A stretch of DNA of 64,000 bases from Paraburkholderia sp. BL9I2N2 (lineage in GTDB: Bacteria > Pseudomonadota > Gammaproteobacteria > Burkholderiales > Burkholderiaceae). The stretch lies in the NCBI RefSeq assembly GCF_004339745.1, contig NZ_SMGP01000002.1, positions 1,116,001 to 1,180,000 of the forward strand. The letters are read 5' to 3'. The notes under the pieces are model-generated. The model had not been told where the DNA came from, did no database searches, and worked only from the letters and a program-made list of their open reading frames with translations. Made by a program: the position numbers and the translations under genes. This document shows positions 52,950-61,755 of this stretch, piece by piece; within the stretch, counting starts at the first letter, position 1, and each line of letters starts with the position of its first letter.

Positions 52950-54365
52950 ATGTCGAATCACAACGCTCAGCCAAACACTAACGCGGTCAACGTCGCGACC
53001 TCGCGTAACCCTGCGACCAACGAACTGATCGCAACCTATACATTCCAGACTGCCAACGAAGTGGAGCGCCTGCTTGTTGATAGTGCTGCAGCTTTCCGGC
53101 TGTGGCGGGCGACGCCGATGCGAGAACGCGTCGCTGCCTATCATCGCCTCTCGGCAACCTTGCGCGAAAGATCAGATAGTCTGGCTTCCCTCATCACGGC
53201 CGAGATGGGCAAGACCATCGGCGCAGCGCGCGCAGAGGTTGAGAAATGCGCCGCTACCATAGAGTGGATCGCAGAAAACGGCCCTGCGATCGTTGCAGAT
53301 GAACCGGTCTCGGTCGATAGCGATGACGAGGTCCATGTTTCGTATCTGCCAATAGGCACGGTTCTGGCCGTCATGCCATGGAACTTCCCTTTGTGGCAGG
53401 TGGTACGCGCCTCTGGTCCGGTCATGCTGTCGGGTAACGGCTTTTTACTGAAGCATGCGCCGAACGTCATGGGTTCTGCTTATGCCCTGCAGGAGGCGTA
53501 TGAAGCTGCTGGGTTTCCAAAAGGGCTTTTCGCCAATCTGAATACCGACAACGAGACAGTAGCCCGGACGATCGAGGACGATCGGGTGGCGGCGATCACG
53601 CTAACAGGTAGCATGCGAGCGGGCTCGGCGGTGGCTGCGACGGCAGGAAGGGCGCTTAAAAAGAGTCTGCTGGAGTTGGGGGGCGCGGACGCCTTCATCG
53701 TGTTGGCCGATGCGAATATCGATCTAGCGGTAAAAGCGGGCATCGAAGCACGATTCCAGAACGCCGGACAGGTCTGTCTGGCCGCCAAGCGATTTATTCT
53801 TGAAAGGCCCATCGCCGAAGAATTTACTCGGAAATTCGTCGCTGCCGCAAAGCAAATAAAGGTGGGGGACCCGCTCGACCCGACGAGCACGATTGGGCCG
53901 ATGGCGCGCCACGACTTGCGCGACGAACTGCACCAGCAGATCGAACGTACCATCGCGGCCGGTGCGACGCTCCTGCTCGGTGGCAAGAAGGTCGAGGGAA
54001 TCGGCAACTTCTATGAACCAACGGTGTTAGCTGACGTCACGCCGGGCATGGCGGCATTCGACGAGGAAACATTCGGGCCGGTGGCAGCAATCACGGTGGC
54101 AGACAACGCAGAACAAGCGATCCTGCTCGCGAATACCAGCGATTACGGGCTGGGCGGCAGTCTTTGGACCAGCGATGTCGCACGAGCACAACGCATCGCG
54201 CGTCGCCTGGAAACCGGTGGCGTATTCATCAACGGCTATCCCGCCTCGAACGCTCGCATTCCGGTCGGTGGGGTGAAAAAGAGTGGCTACGGACGCGAAC
54301 TGTCGCATTTCGGCTTACGCGAGTTCACCAACGCCCAGGCAGTCTGGGCCAAGGCCGTGGACTGA
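52950..54365 (+). CDS. NAD(P)-dependent aldehyde (succinate-semialdehyde-type) dehydrogenase
   Basis: 471 residues from ATG 52950 with AAGGAGG upstream; the frame opens at 52884 in the repeat. Catalytic residues: Asn145 in MPWNFPLWQ, Lys168 in LLKHAPN, Glu242 in LELGGADAF, Cys276 in AGQVCLAAK. Succinate-semialdehyde dehydrogenases of the shorter YneI/Sad type share this form (YLPIGTVLAVMPWNFP). It oxidises an aldehyde to its acid in the cytoplasm. It is followed 51 bp later by the Old Yellow Enzyme, so the two may act together on electrophilic aldehydes or enals. Confidence 0.9.
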   Translation: MSNHNAQPNTNAVNVATSRNPATNELIATYTFQTANEVERLLVDSAAAFRLWRATPMRERVAAYHRLSATLRERSDSLASLITAEMGKTIGAARAEVEKCAATIEWIAENGPAIVADEPVSVDSDDEVHVSYLPIGTVLAVMPWNFPLWQVVRASGPVMLSGNGFLLKHAPNVMGSAYALQEAYEAAGFPKGLFANLNTDNETVARTIEDDRVAAITLTGSMRAGSAVAATAGRALKKSLLELGGADAFIVLADANIDLAVKAGIEARFQNAGQVCLAAKRFILERPIAEEFTRKFVAAAKQIKVGDPLDPTSTIGPMARHDLRDELHQQIERTIAAGATLLLGGKKVEGIGNFYEPTVLADVTPGMAAFDEETFGPVAAITVADNAEQAILLANTSDYGLGGSLWTSDVARAQRIARRLETGGVFINGYPASNARIPVGGVKKSGYGRELSHFGLREFTNAQAVWAKAVD

Positions 54366-54416
54366 TCCACAAACCATCTCATCGAAAACCAAGCGATCAA
54401 TTCTCGAAGGATAACC

Positions 54417-55532
54417 ATGTCTAACTCTAAATCCAGTCCTATTTTGCAAGAGGCTACGATCGGCGGCTTGCTCCTAAAGAACCGCGTCGTGATGGCACCA
54501 ATGACGCGCAGTCGTTCGGACGATGCCGGTGTGCCGCCTGACTATGCCGCCGATTACTATGCGCAGCGCGCTGATGCAGGTCTAATCATCACGGAGGCAA
54601 CAAATATCTCGGCACAAGCGCGTGGCTACCCCCGCACGCCGGGGATCTGGACTAGCGAACACATTAAGGCGTGGAAACACGTGACCGAGGCAGTGCATCG
54701 CCGAGAGGGCAAGATCTTCCTGCAGCTCTGGCATACGGGACGGATGTCACACCCCGATATACATGCCGGTGCGCTGCCTGTCGCACCGTCGTCGATCAAA
54801 CCGGCGGGACAGATCCGCGTCCAGGATGGCATGAAAGATTTTGTCACGCCTCGTGCGCTCGCGACGGACGAAATCCCGTTGATCGTCGAGGAATATCGCC
54901 GTGCTGCGGAAAACGCGAAGCTTGCCGGCTTCGATGGTGTCGAAGTGCATTCGGCCAATAATTACCTACTCGAACAATTCATTCGCGACAGCACGAATCA
55001 TCGTTCGGACAGGTATGGTGGTTCGGTAGAGAATCGATTGCGTTTCCCACTCGATGTCGTCAAAGCCGTTATCGATGTTTGGGGCGCAGACCGCGTCGGC
55101 ATCCGCATTTCGCCAGTCACTACGACCCCGGGTGACACACCGCTCGACAGCAATACGATGGAGACATACGGTGCATATGTAGACGCGTTGTCACGCCTCG
55201 GATTGCTTTATATACACGACATCGAGGGTGTGACTCAACTGAGCCGCGAAGCGTCAGAAGGCATCAGCTTCACTGACCTGCGCAAGCGCTTTAAAGGCGC
55301 CTACATCGCCAACAATCAATACACGCTCGCCCTAGCCGAAAAAACACTGGCTGCGGGAGACGCCGATCTGTTCAGCATAGGACGGCCGTTCATTGCCAAT
55401 CCGGATTTGGTCGAGCGCCTCAGGACAGGCGCTCCACTAGCCGAAGCGCCAAAGGAATATTGGTATGGCGGAGACGCGAACGGATATTCCAACTGGCCGC
55501 GGATGAACGGTCAGAGTGCAATAGATCAATGA
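54417..55532 (+). CDS. Old Yellow Enzyme family ene-reductase
   Basis: 371 residues with AAGGA before ATG 54417. FMN barrel: LKNRVVMAPMTRSRSDD, LIITEATNISAQARGYPRTPG, FLQLWHTGRMSHPD, the substrate pair His178/Asn181 in VEVHSANNYLLEQFI, and RYGGSVENRLRF. This is the NemA/OYE class, reducing C=C of enals, enones, maleimides or nitro compounds with NADPH. It is co-directional with the ALDH upstream. Confidence 0.94.
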   Translation: MSNSKSSPILQEATIGGLLLKNRVVMAPMTRSRSDDAGVPPDYAADYYAQRADAGLIITEATNISAQARGYPRTPGIWTSEHIKAWKHVTEAVHRREGKIFLQLWHTGRMSHPDIHAGALPVAPSSIKPAGQIRVQDGMKDFVTPRALATDEIPLIVEEYRRAAENAKLAGFDGVEVHSANNYLLEQFIRDSTNHRSDRYGGSVENRLRFPLDVVKAVIDVWGADRVGIRISPVTTTPGDTPLDSNTMETYGAYVDALSRLGLLYIHDIEGVTQLSREASEGISFTDLRKRFKGAYIANNQYTLALAEKTLAAGDADLFSIGRPFIANPDLVERLRTGAPLAEAPKEYWYGGDANGYSNWPRMNGQSAIDQ

Positions 55533-55944
55533 GGAGGGTAAAACCCCGGTCATTGAGCGAGATTAACATACTGCACTCTCTATAGAGCCAAACTGACTTG
55601 GTACGTGCAACATCGTTTGGCGGCCATCAGCGGCCGTTGGCCCGCGCAGTCGTGGGAACATTCGGATGACCGATGAGCATGAAACATGCGGATATTCGGA
55701 CGGGCGTCGCATTCTCGCGTATTCATCCGACCAGCGCCGGCGTGGCGAGATTGACGTTCGAACATCAGCGGACGCTGAAACTTGCGGACGTTTGATCGTC
55801 ATTATTATCCGCTTGGCAGCCATCTGACCGGATGGTAGGCGGACTAGGACTAAGGTCCAATTGCAACGCCACAATTGCGTGTCAACATGCAATTAGCTTC
55901 ACGTATCCGGACGTGTTCACTTGTAAACCAACATGGAGAGAATA
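55533..55944. other. non-coding spacer with degenerate dispersed repeats
   Basis: 412 bp. It carries mosaic pieces such as GGCGGCCATCAGCGGCCGTTGG (about 55619-55639) and AACTTGCGGACGTTTGA, like those around 22900-23400, 57900-58030, 60950-61100 and 62700-62830. No gene. The last 30 bp contain the DUF883 promoter end. Confidence 0.4.
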
Positions 55945-56220
55945 ATGTCTGATGCCAATGCCGAGTCCACCGATTTGGGGAATCAGGTCCCACAGACCGA
56001 AAGCGCTCCCAGCGAAAGGGTTTCCAAACTACATGAAAAAGCGCTGGCACGCCTGCAGGGCGCCAGGGAAAAGGCCTCGGCTGTGCAGGTCGTGGTGGTC
56101 GAAAACGGCAAAATCGCTGCCCGCGCGACCGACGACTTCGTCCACGAGTATCCGTGGGTATCCATCGGGATGGGGGCCGGTTTTGGGGTGCTGGTAGGTC
56201 TGCTGATCAATCGCGACTGA
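55945..56220 (+). CDS. DUF883/ElaB-YqjD-like membrane-anchored protein
   Basis: 91 residues from ATG 55945 (GGAGAG just upstream; an ATG at 55933 is inside that site). The hydrophilic helical part (VSKLHEKALARLQGAREKAS) is followed by DDFVHEYPWVSIGMGAGFGVLVGLLINRD, the C-terminal tail anchor with glycine zipper typical of ElaB/YqjD/YgaM. Relatives bind ribosomes at the inner membrane in stationary phase. It stands alone. Confidence 0.88.
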   Translation: MSDANAESTDLGNQVPQTESAPSERVSKLHEKALARLQGAREKASAVQVVVVENGKIAARATDDFVHEYPWVSIGMGAGFGVLVGLLINRD

Positions 56221-57115
56221 CGTGCGTTGATCTCGCATATGAGCCGTTTGGGAAGCGTCTGAAAAATGTAGGACTGCGAGAGCGTTAGCGAACTGCGGTA
56301 CAACAGAGACACGGCAATCGTGCAGCACAAACACCGCAACACGGACAAAGGTCAGGGGCCAACCAGGCTTGTATCGGATTTCGCAGCTTTCGAGCACGCG
56401 ATCCGATGAATCTCAGGACGCTCCCTCTCCCTAGAAATGGAAATACTCTCAGCTGGCGCTATAGTGAATCACACCCGTTGGCCAACGCGCGGTGGTCATC
56501 CAGGCGCCCGGAATAAGCGCCCGCTCGACAACCAACGTGACCAGCCGAAAGACTGGTATCAACTTGAGAGCTGCCGTCGAGGCGTTGCTCAGTCGAGCGG
56601 CGTGTGGGTCAAACTGGGTCGTTCAAAGTCACTTTGCCGGGTTTCTCGGCGGCGATAGTTCAGGGGGTGGAATGACAGGCGCAAGGCCTGTCAGATATGG
56701 GTTACCACCCCTGCTGTAGCAAATCTGTAGCACATAGAACTCCGCTCCTAGAGTATCAGCCAACTGTTATGCAGTCCCGGCTCGCGCACACTCATCCAAC
56801 GACAATCGGGCCCAGGTAGAGACATTTGCATTGCGCCGTTGGACGACCGGACCTCGGTGAATTGCGGACGGTCGTTTCCACGATTGTTCGCACCGCCTTG
56901 AATCCGGTGCCCCGTCGAAGGCTACGCGCCGTCTCCCCGACTTGCTGTCCTCCTTGGTACGCGACAGGAAGGGTGATGCGCCTCGGCGACCGCTGAACTG
57001 TTGCCGATGAGCGTTCCACCAGACCACCACCACCTAGCGCCCTTAGCGTGCTTGGCTTTTCTCGCCGCGTGCCGACCACACGCCGTCGTCATAGAATTGT
57101 CAATATGGGGGCAAT
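56221..57115. other. 895-bp intergenic region
   Basis: No credible gene. It contains copy A of a 186-bp direct repeat (56624-56809), and further degenerate pieces (GTTGGACGACCGGACCTCGG near 56843). Short open frames around 56437-56720 lack start signals. Confidence 0.4.
56624..56809 (+). repeat. direct repeat A (flanking the lipoprotein gene)
   Basis: Pairs with 57753-57939. Shared blocks: CAAAGTCACTT, GGCGGCGATAGTTCAGG, GGCGCAAGGCCTGTCAGATA, ATCTGTAGCAC, GCAGTCCCGGCTCGC and ACGACAATCGG. The copies have diverged between blocks. Confidence 0.85.
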
Positions 57116-57664
57116 ATGAAACATGGACTGGTAGTTGGGCTGCTGTGCGGCGCGCTGCTTGCCGGTTGCATGTCGGCCGGGGTCGAAGTGAGGCCTCAAC
57201 AGATGTCGAGCTTCAGGCCTGGCGTGACGACCCTGCAAGACGTGACAGCCATGCTCGGCCCGGCGTCGGTGCAGACTGCGCTGGACGACGGTTCGACGTT
57301 GCTCGTCTACACGTTCGTGACGTCGAGGCCGCATCCTGAGAGCTTTCTTCCGTTCATCGGGTCGTTGGTTGGCGGTGCCGACACGCGCTCGTCGGCGGCG
57401 GTGTTCCTGTTCGATGCGCACGGCGTGCTCAAGAGTGCAAGCACCACGACCTCGAACGTCGGCACGGGCCTGAGCAGCGGCTTGAGCACCGACCTGCACA
57501 GCGCGCCGGTGCCAGGCGTTGAGCCGCCCGTCGTGGTCAAGAGCATTCAGCCACCCGCCGTGCAGAGCATTGAGCTGCTTCCGGAAGACGAAGTCCAACC
57601 GACCCCGGAAGACAGTGCTGAACCGCCACCAGAACAAAGTGTCCAACCGGCTCCGAACAAATAG
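57116..57664 (+). CDS. SmpA/OmlA-like lipoprotein
   Basis: 182 residues. Lipoprotein signal LLCGALLAGC with Cys18. The N-terminal mature part SSFRPGVTTLQDVTAMLGPASV is the BamE/SmpA-like fold start found in many small outer-membrane lipoproteins. The C-terminal 50 residues are a Pro/Glu/Val-rich low-complexity tail with repeated SIQPP, SIELLPE, SVQPAP units. A GGGGGCAAT site precedes ATG 57116. It is flanked by the two copies of a 186-bp direct repeat. Function unknown, perhaps envelope assembly. Confidence 0.8.
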   Translation: MKHGLVVGLLCGALLAGCMSAGVEVRPQQMSSFRPGVTTLQDVTAMLGPASVQTALDDGSTLLVYTFVTSRPHPESFLPFIGSLVGGADTRSSAAVFLFDAHGVLKSASTTTSNVGTGLSSGLSTDLHSAPVPGVEPPVVVKSIQPPAVQSIELLPEDEVQPTPEDSAEPPPEQSVQPAPNK

Positions 57665-58087
57665 CGACGGACCTCAGCCATTTTCACTAATGAGAGTCCG
57701 CTGCAAGCCGATGCAATGGGAAGACCGTGAAGCCGAGGCTTCGCTCGACGGCCAAAGTCACTTGGATTCGCCTTCTTGGGCGGCGATAGTTCAGGTGGAA
57801 TGATAGGCGCAAGGCCTGTCAGATATGGATGGCTACCCTTGTTGTAGCAGATCTGTAGCACGCGAAACTTCCCCTCTTAGCTCATTGCGCCTTCTATAGC
57901 GCAGTCCCGGCTCGCACTTGCTCATCCGACGACAATCGGCCAACAGCGGGCATTCCTGTTGATTATTCTGCGGACGTTTGAAGGTCGGCTCCGCACCGAC
58001 AACGGACGGTGACCTTCCACGTTGCAAGAAATTCACGTCGACCGAGCGCCGTTGCCTCTGCGAGGAGACAAACAGATATACCTTCTT
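57665..58087. other. intergenic region with repeat copy B
   Basis: 423 bp after the lipoprotein gene, mostly copy B of the direct repeat (57753-57939), then a degenerate block with TGCGGACGTTTGAAGGTCGG (57971-57990). No gene. Confidence 0.4.
57753..57939 (+). repeat. direct repeat B
   Basis: Second copy of 56624-56809, 1129 bp downstream in the same orientation. The two enclose the SmpA-like lipoprotein gene. Confidence 0.85.
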
Positions 58088-59092
58088 CTATATGATCTTG
58101 ATGACGACCTTACCCTTTGCACGTCCCGTTTCGACGTAGACCAAAGCCTCCCGGGTTGACTCGAATGGGAAAACCCGATCGATCACGGGCCTTATTGCAC
58201 CTGCCTCGATGAGCTTGGCGATGTGGCCTAGCTGGTCTCCATCGGCACGCATAAAAAGGAATGAATAGCTGACGTCATGACGTCTCGCCGCCTTTCGGAT
58301 GCGATGGCTTAGAAGGTGCATCGCCGCTTTCAGGAACCAGGAGGCACCCATCTGTTTAGCAAATTCAGGATCGGGTGGACCGGCGATCCCGATGAGCTTT
58401 CCACCCGCCTTGAGCACTCGCAGTGATCTTTCGAGCGTATTTCCGCCCTGCGTATCCAGCACCAGGTCGCAGTCTTTCAGCACGGCGGCAAAGTCGTCTT
58501 TCTTGTAATCGATGACGATATCCGCGCCAAGTTGCTTCATCAATCCGGCATTCGCGGCGCTCGCTGTCGTCGCGACGGTCGCGCCCAGATGCTTGGCCAG
58601 TTGAATGGCAAAGGTGCCAACGCCGCCCGAGCCGGCATGTATCAGTACCTTTTGCCCTTTCTTCACTTGCCCTTTTTCGACCAGCGCTTGCCAAGCGGTC
58701 AAGCCCACCAGCGGGATTGAAGCCGCTTCTTCCATAGTGAGTGTTTTGGGCTTGAGGGCTACGCCGTCTTCCTTGACCGCGATGAATTCCGCGAAGGTGC
58801 CGATCCGATCTTTGTGCGGTCGCGCATAGACCTCATCGCCCGGCTTGAATCGCCGCACGCGCGATCCGACGCGGACAACAACTCCGGCCAGATCATTGCC
58901 CAAAATCAGCGGCAAACGATAGGGCAAAATGAGCTTGAACTCTCCATCCCTGATCTTTGAATCGAGAGGATTCACGCCAGCGGCGTGAATCTGGATCAAT
59001 ACGTCGACCTCACGCAGTTCCGGAACCGGCATATCGCCGGCCCGTACGCCATTCTTGCGTCCATATCGATCGACGACGAATGCCTTCATCAT
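58088..59092 (-). CDS. zinc-independent MDR quinone/enone oxidoreductase
   Basis: 334 residues from ATG 59092 (AAGGAAC upstream; ATG 59089 also possible). Medium-chain dehydrogenase fold: ELREVDVLIQIHAAGVNPLD, LPLILGNDLAGVVVRVG, and the NADPH motif HAGSGGVGTFAIQLAKHLGA. The Cys/His zinc ligands of alcohol dehydrogenases are absent, which fits the quinone oxidoreductase/enoyl reductase branch. It lies 46 bp after the SDR gene in the same TetR-controlled unit, and presumably reduces quinones or reactive enones. Confidence 0.9.
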   Translation of the reverse strand: MMKAFVVDRYGRKNGVRAGDMPVPELREVDVLIQIHAAGVNPLDSKIRDGEFKLILPYRLPLILGNDLAGVVVRVGSRVRRFKPGDEVYARPHKDRIGTFAEFIAVKEDGVALKPKTLTMEEAASIPLVGLTAWQALVEKGQVKKGQKVLIHAGSGGVGTFAIQLAKHLGATVATTASAANAGLMKQLGADIVIDYKKDDFAAVLKDCDLVLDTQGGNTLERSLRVLKAGGKLIGIAGPPDPEFAKQMGASWFLKAAMHLLSHRIRKAARRHDVSYSFLFMRADGDQLGHIAKLIEAGAIRPVIDRVFPFESTREALVYVETGRAKGKVVIKII

Positions 59093-59138
59093 GGTTCGTT
59101 GTTCCTTGCCAGTTTCACGTTGCGTTAAGTAATTCCGT

Positions 59139-59948
59139 CTACGTTGTGAGCCGCAGATCTTTGCGGATGCCGGCGTCTACCACGCCCGCGGGCGCAAATC
59201 TGCGTAGCAATCGCAGACGGCTGGCGAGTCCACCGGCTGCGTAGCGGAGTTTCGGACGAGCCGCGAGAGCCGCCTGCAGTACGGTCTCGGCCACAATCTC
59301 GGGACCGTCAGCACCCTCGACCACCTCCTTGACTCGCTTATCCACGGCCGAGCGCACCTCGCGGTACTCGTCGAGGGGGGCGTCGGGCGCCATGAAGTTC
59401 GCGTCGAAAGGCGTCTTGATGTACGCAGGCTCAACAACCGATACCCGGATGCCCATTGTGCGCAATTCATGGTCGAGCGACTCTGAATACCCTGCAACCG
59501 CGTGCTTGGTGGCGGAATAGAGCGCCATATAGGGCATGGGTAAGAAACCCAGCACGGAGCCGATGTTGATGATGCGGCCGCTACCTTGTCGCCGCATATG
59601 GGGCAATACGGCGCGCGTCATACGGATAATCCCGAAGAAGTTCGTATCGAAGATCGCACGGGCCTGGTCAAGCGAACTCTCTTCCGCAGCGGCAGGGGCG
59701 ACGCCGAAGCCAGCGTTGTTCACCAGCAGGTCGATGCGGCCGTCTAGGCGCAGTACTTCCTTGACGGCAGCTTCGACTGATTCTTCGCTAGTCACGTCAA
59801 GAGACAGCATCTCGAACGTCCGCTGGCCGGCTTGTGCGCTGCGTCGGCTCGTGCCATAGACCTTGTATCCGGCCTTCGCAAGACCGTTTGCCGTGGCTTC
59901 GCCGATGCCTGACGAGGCGCCCGTCACGAGCGCTATTCCGTTTTTCAT
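59139..59948 (-). CDS. short-chain dehydrogenase/reductase
   Basis: 269 residues, with GGAAAG before ATG 59948. ALVTGASSGIGEATANGLA is the NADP-binding motif; LLVNNAGFGV, the Ser in INIGSVLGFLP, and Tyr/Lys in LYSATKHAVAGYSE complete the classical SDR site. The C-terminal half resembles the oxidoreductases annotated as short-chain dehydrogenases of unknown substrate. The upstream gap to tetR holds a perfect 18-bp palindrome at 60010-60027, so it is very likely TetR-repressed. Confidence 0.92.
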   Translation of the reverse strand: MKNGIALVTGASSGIGEATANGLAKAGYKVYGTSRRSAQAGQRTFEMLSLDVTSEESVEAAVKEVLRLDGRIDLLVNNAGFGVAPAAAEESSLDQARAIFDTNFFGIIRMTRAVLPHMRRQGSGRIINIGSVLGFLPMPYMALYSATKHAVAGYSESLDHELRTMGIRVSVVEPAYIKTPFDANFMAPDAPLDEYREVRSAVDKRVKEVVEGADGPEIVAETVLQAALAARPKLRYAAGGLASRLRLLRRFAPAGVVDAGIRKDLRLTT

Positions 59949-60009
59949 AATGTCTTTCCGGAGTGAGGAATGTCTTTACATGGTTGGTCGAGCGTTTATC
60001 TTGTCGGAA

Positions 60010-60027
60010 ATATGATGATCATCATAT
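60010..60027. promoter_or_regulatory. TetR operator, SDR promoter
   Basis: A perfect palindrome ATATGATGATCATCATAT, 62 bp upstream of the SDR start and downstream of tetR. The same motif, slightly imperfect, overlaps the start of tetR (60661-60678), so it is most likely the TetR-binding site. Confidence 0.8.
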
Positions 60028-60064
60028 TTATGGTCCAGCAAAAACACACGCCGGATGCGCGCAG

Positions 60065-60664
60065 TTACTCCTCAACGGGTGCGAATTTTTTCAATGCGGC
60101 TTCAAGAAAACTGTCCGACAGCTTGGGGTCGTCGACGGCGCGTGCCAGCACCATGGTGCCGACCATAGTGGCAACGGTCATAAGTGCCTGTTCATGCGAG
60201 CCCGGTTGCCCCCAATCTGGCAATTGACGAGCAACGACATCGATCATCTCCTTGATGCGGCGGGTGGCCGCGCGTCGCACGACCGGCGCCTGGCGCGGCA
60301 TCTCCGAGCCAAGAGCGGAGACTGGGCAGCCCGTTTCTATGGCTTCACGATGCTCCTTCGACAGATAGGCGCGCACCATCGACGGCAATGCCTGCTCCGG
60401 CGGCACAGATGCTGCGATTTGCTCCGACAGGGCCACAGCCTCCAAGCCGGCGCGATCGGCAGCTTCGGCAAGCAGCGCCTCGCGCGACGGAAAATGGGCA
60501 TAAAAGCCACCATGAGTCAGGCCGGCCTCCTTCATGATGTCTGCCACGCCCGTCCCGTCATAGCCGCTGCGCCGAATCGCGCGCGCGGCAACCTCGACGA
60601 TGCGCTCGTGTGTGATTTCCTTGCGGCTGGCGGGTTTCCGATTTTTAATCGATGACTTTTGCAT
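60065..60664 (-). CDS. TetR/AcrR-family repressor
   Basis: 199 residues if started at ATG 60664; earlier in-frame ATGs at 60673, 60676 and 60691 would place the operator inside the gene, and none has a ribosome-binding site, so the start is uncertain. HTH: HERIVEVAARAIRRSGYDGTGVADIMKEAGLTHGGFYAHFPSREALL in overlapping family blocks; ligand-binding helices follow (ETGCPVSALGSEMPRQ with a Cys). It is the YxxF-type reactive-compound sensor style (NemR-like). It is transcribed toward the SDR and MDR genes and probably represses itself and them. Confidence 0.9.
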   Translation of the reverse strand: MQKSSIKNRKPASRKEITHERIVEVAARAIRRSGYDGTGVADIMKEAGLTHGGFYAHFPSREALLAEAADRAGLEAVALSEQIAASVPPEQALPSMVRAYLSKEHREAIETGCPVSALGSEMPRQAPVVRRAATRRIKEMIDVVARQLPDWGQPGSHEQALMTVATMVGTMVLARAVDDPKLSDSFLEAALKKFAPVEE

Positions 60665-60678
60665 GATGGTCATCATAT
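60661..60678. promoter_or_regulatory. TetR operator, tetR promoter/start
   Basis: GCATGATGGTCATCATAT: arms ATGATG and CATCAT exactly as in the operator at 60010-60027. It overlaps the proposed tetR start codon, which suits autorepression. Confidence 0.75.
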
Positions 60679-60691
60679 ACCATTTCGGCAC

Positions 60692-61185
60692 AATTTGCAG
60701 AACGGCGTAATGTCGATGCAGATCAAGACCTCCACTAGGCAGCGTCAGCGCGCGCTAGTCGCTTCAAGACACTGAACCCGAGCTCGGTGTTTCATGTCCG
60801 TGGTCTTGGTAGGTCTTGGTAGGTCTTGCAGTCGCGCTTCCCGGCTACCACAAGCGAACTGACGATTTCTTGTTGGGCTTACACCTGGGTGACCGCCTTG
60901 CCTCGGAAGCGGACGTATAGACTACGCGGCACCGAACGGCTAATAGGGGTCGGGTTGTGTCAATTCGCTCTTCAAAATTGATCGCCGGAAAGCGGCCACT
61001 GGAATTCCGCTTGCCGGAAGCGGCCAGTCGCCAGTGCGTACTCCCGACCCACAAGAGACCTTCAGGCTACCCAGCAGCGGTCATTCAAACGCTGCGACTT
61101 TCTCGCCCTGTCGACAATAGATTCGCGGCATACTGTCGACGACGAAAGTGCTTTGGACACCAGTCAAGCCGCGTTCTCAGATCGG
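60692..61185. other. intergenic region upstream of tetR
   Basis: 494 bp. A tandem 10-mer GGTCTTGGTA is present 2.7 times at 60802-60828. From about 60960 to 61110 there are degenerate spacer pieces (GGAAAGCGGCCACTGGAATTC, TTGCCGGAAGCGGCCAGTCG, AGCAGCGGTCATTCAAACG). No gene. Confidence 0.4.
60802..60828. repeat. short tandem repeat (10-bp unit, 2.7 copies)
   Basis: GGTCTTGGTA repeated head to tail with no changes. Possibly slippage; no gene context. Confidence 0.6.
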
Positions 61186-61596
61186 TTAGTTCGTATGGAA
61201 GGACTTATAGTCCGGATCATGCGTACTGTGCTCGGGGCGAACGACCAAATTGAATTTTAGTGAGACGCCTTCGGGTGGCTTTGGTAACCCGGCCTTTCTG
61301 ATGATCTCCATACTGGCCGCGTCGAATTTCGGGTCGCCACTTGATGTTTTCACCGAAATCGACAGTACGTTGCCCTCAGAGTCAATGACAACGGGGAAGA
61401 CGGCCTCCGTGTTCTTGTCGCCTTCTGTGACCAAGACGCCTGTTCGAGGGGCAATTCTCTTCTGGATTGCTCGGACGAAAGCGTCAACCGCACTCTTCTG
61501 CGAGCTACTTTGCTCAGGTGATGAACTCGGAGGTTCAACCGACCAGCAAGGATTACTCAGTGCCACTGCTATCGCTGCAAGGAGAAGTGACTTCAT
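61186..61596 (-). CDS. TonB C-terminal-domain-like secreted protein
   Basis: 136 residues with a Sec signal peptide (AAIAVALSNPCWSVEPP, cleavage near 19-20). After a Ser-rich linker, the C-terminal 75 residues (TEAVFPVVIDSEGNVLSISV, DPKFDAASMEIIRKAGLPKPPEG, SLKFNLVVRP) have the TonB/TolA C-terminal fold pattern. There is no N-terminal membrane anchor beyond the signal and no ExbB/ExbD genes, so it is not a normal TonB; a periplasmic TonB-C domain protein is the best description. It lies 159 bp after lpxA on the same strand. Confidence 0.78.
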   Translation of the reverse strand: MKSLLLAAIAVALSNPCWSVEPPSSSPEQSSSQKSAVDAFVRAIQKRIAPRTGVLVTEGDKNTEAVFPVVIDSEGNVLSISVKTSSGDPKFDAASMEIIRKAGLPKPPEGVSLKFNLVVRPEHSTHDPDYKSFHTN

Positions 61597-61755
61597 GTTC
61601 TAGTATGTACTTGGTTTGTCGACGAAATGGGCGCCGCCGTCGAATGACGGTTGTTGGCCGCGTGCTGCCGCATGCAACCCGGATAAGGTGACCCGCCAGC
61701 CTTCCGTTTCTTCGAGAATCAGCCATTCAGGCGGTGCAGATTGCCCGCCCCGTCC

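Noticed and set aside
60802..60828. Tandem 10-bp units as a CRISPR-like array
   Set aside because: Units are contiguous with no spacers and too short; no cas genes anywhere in the window.
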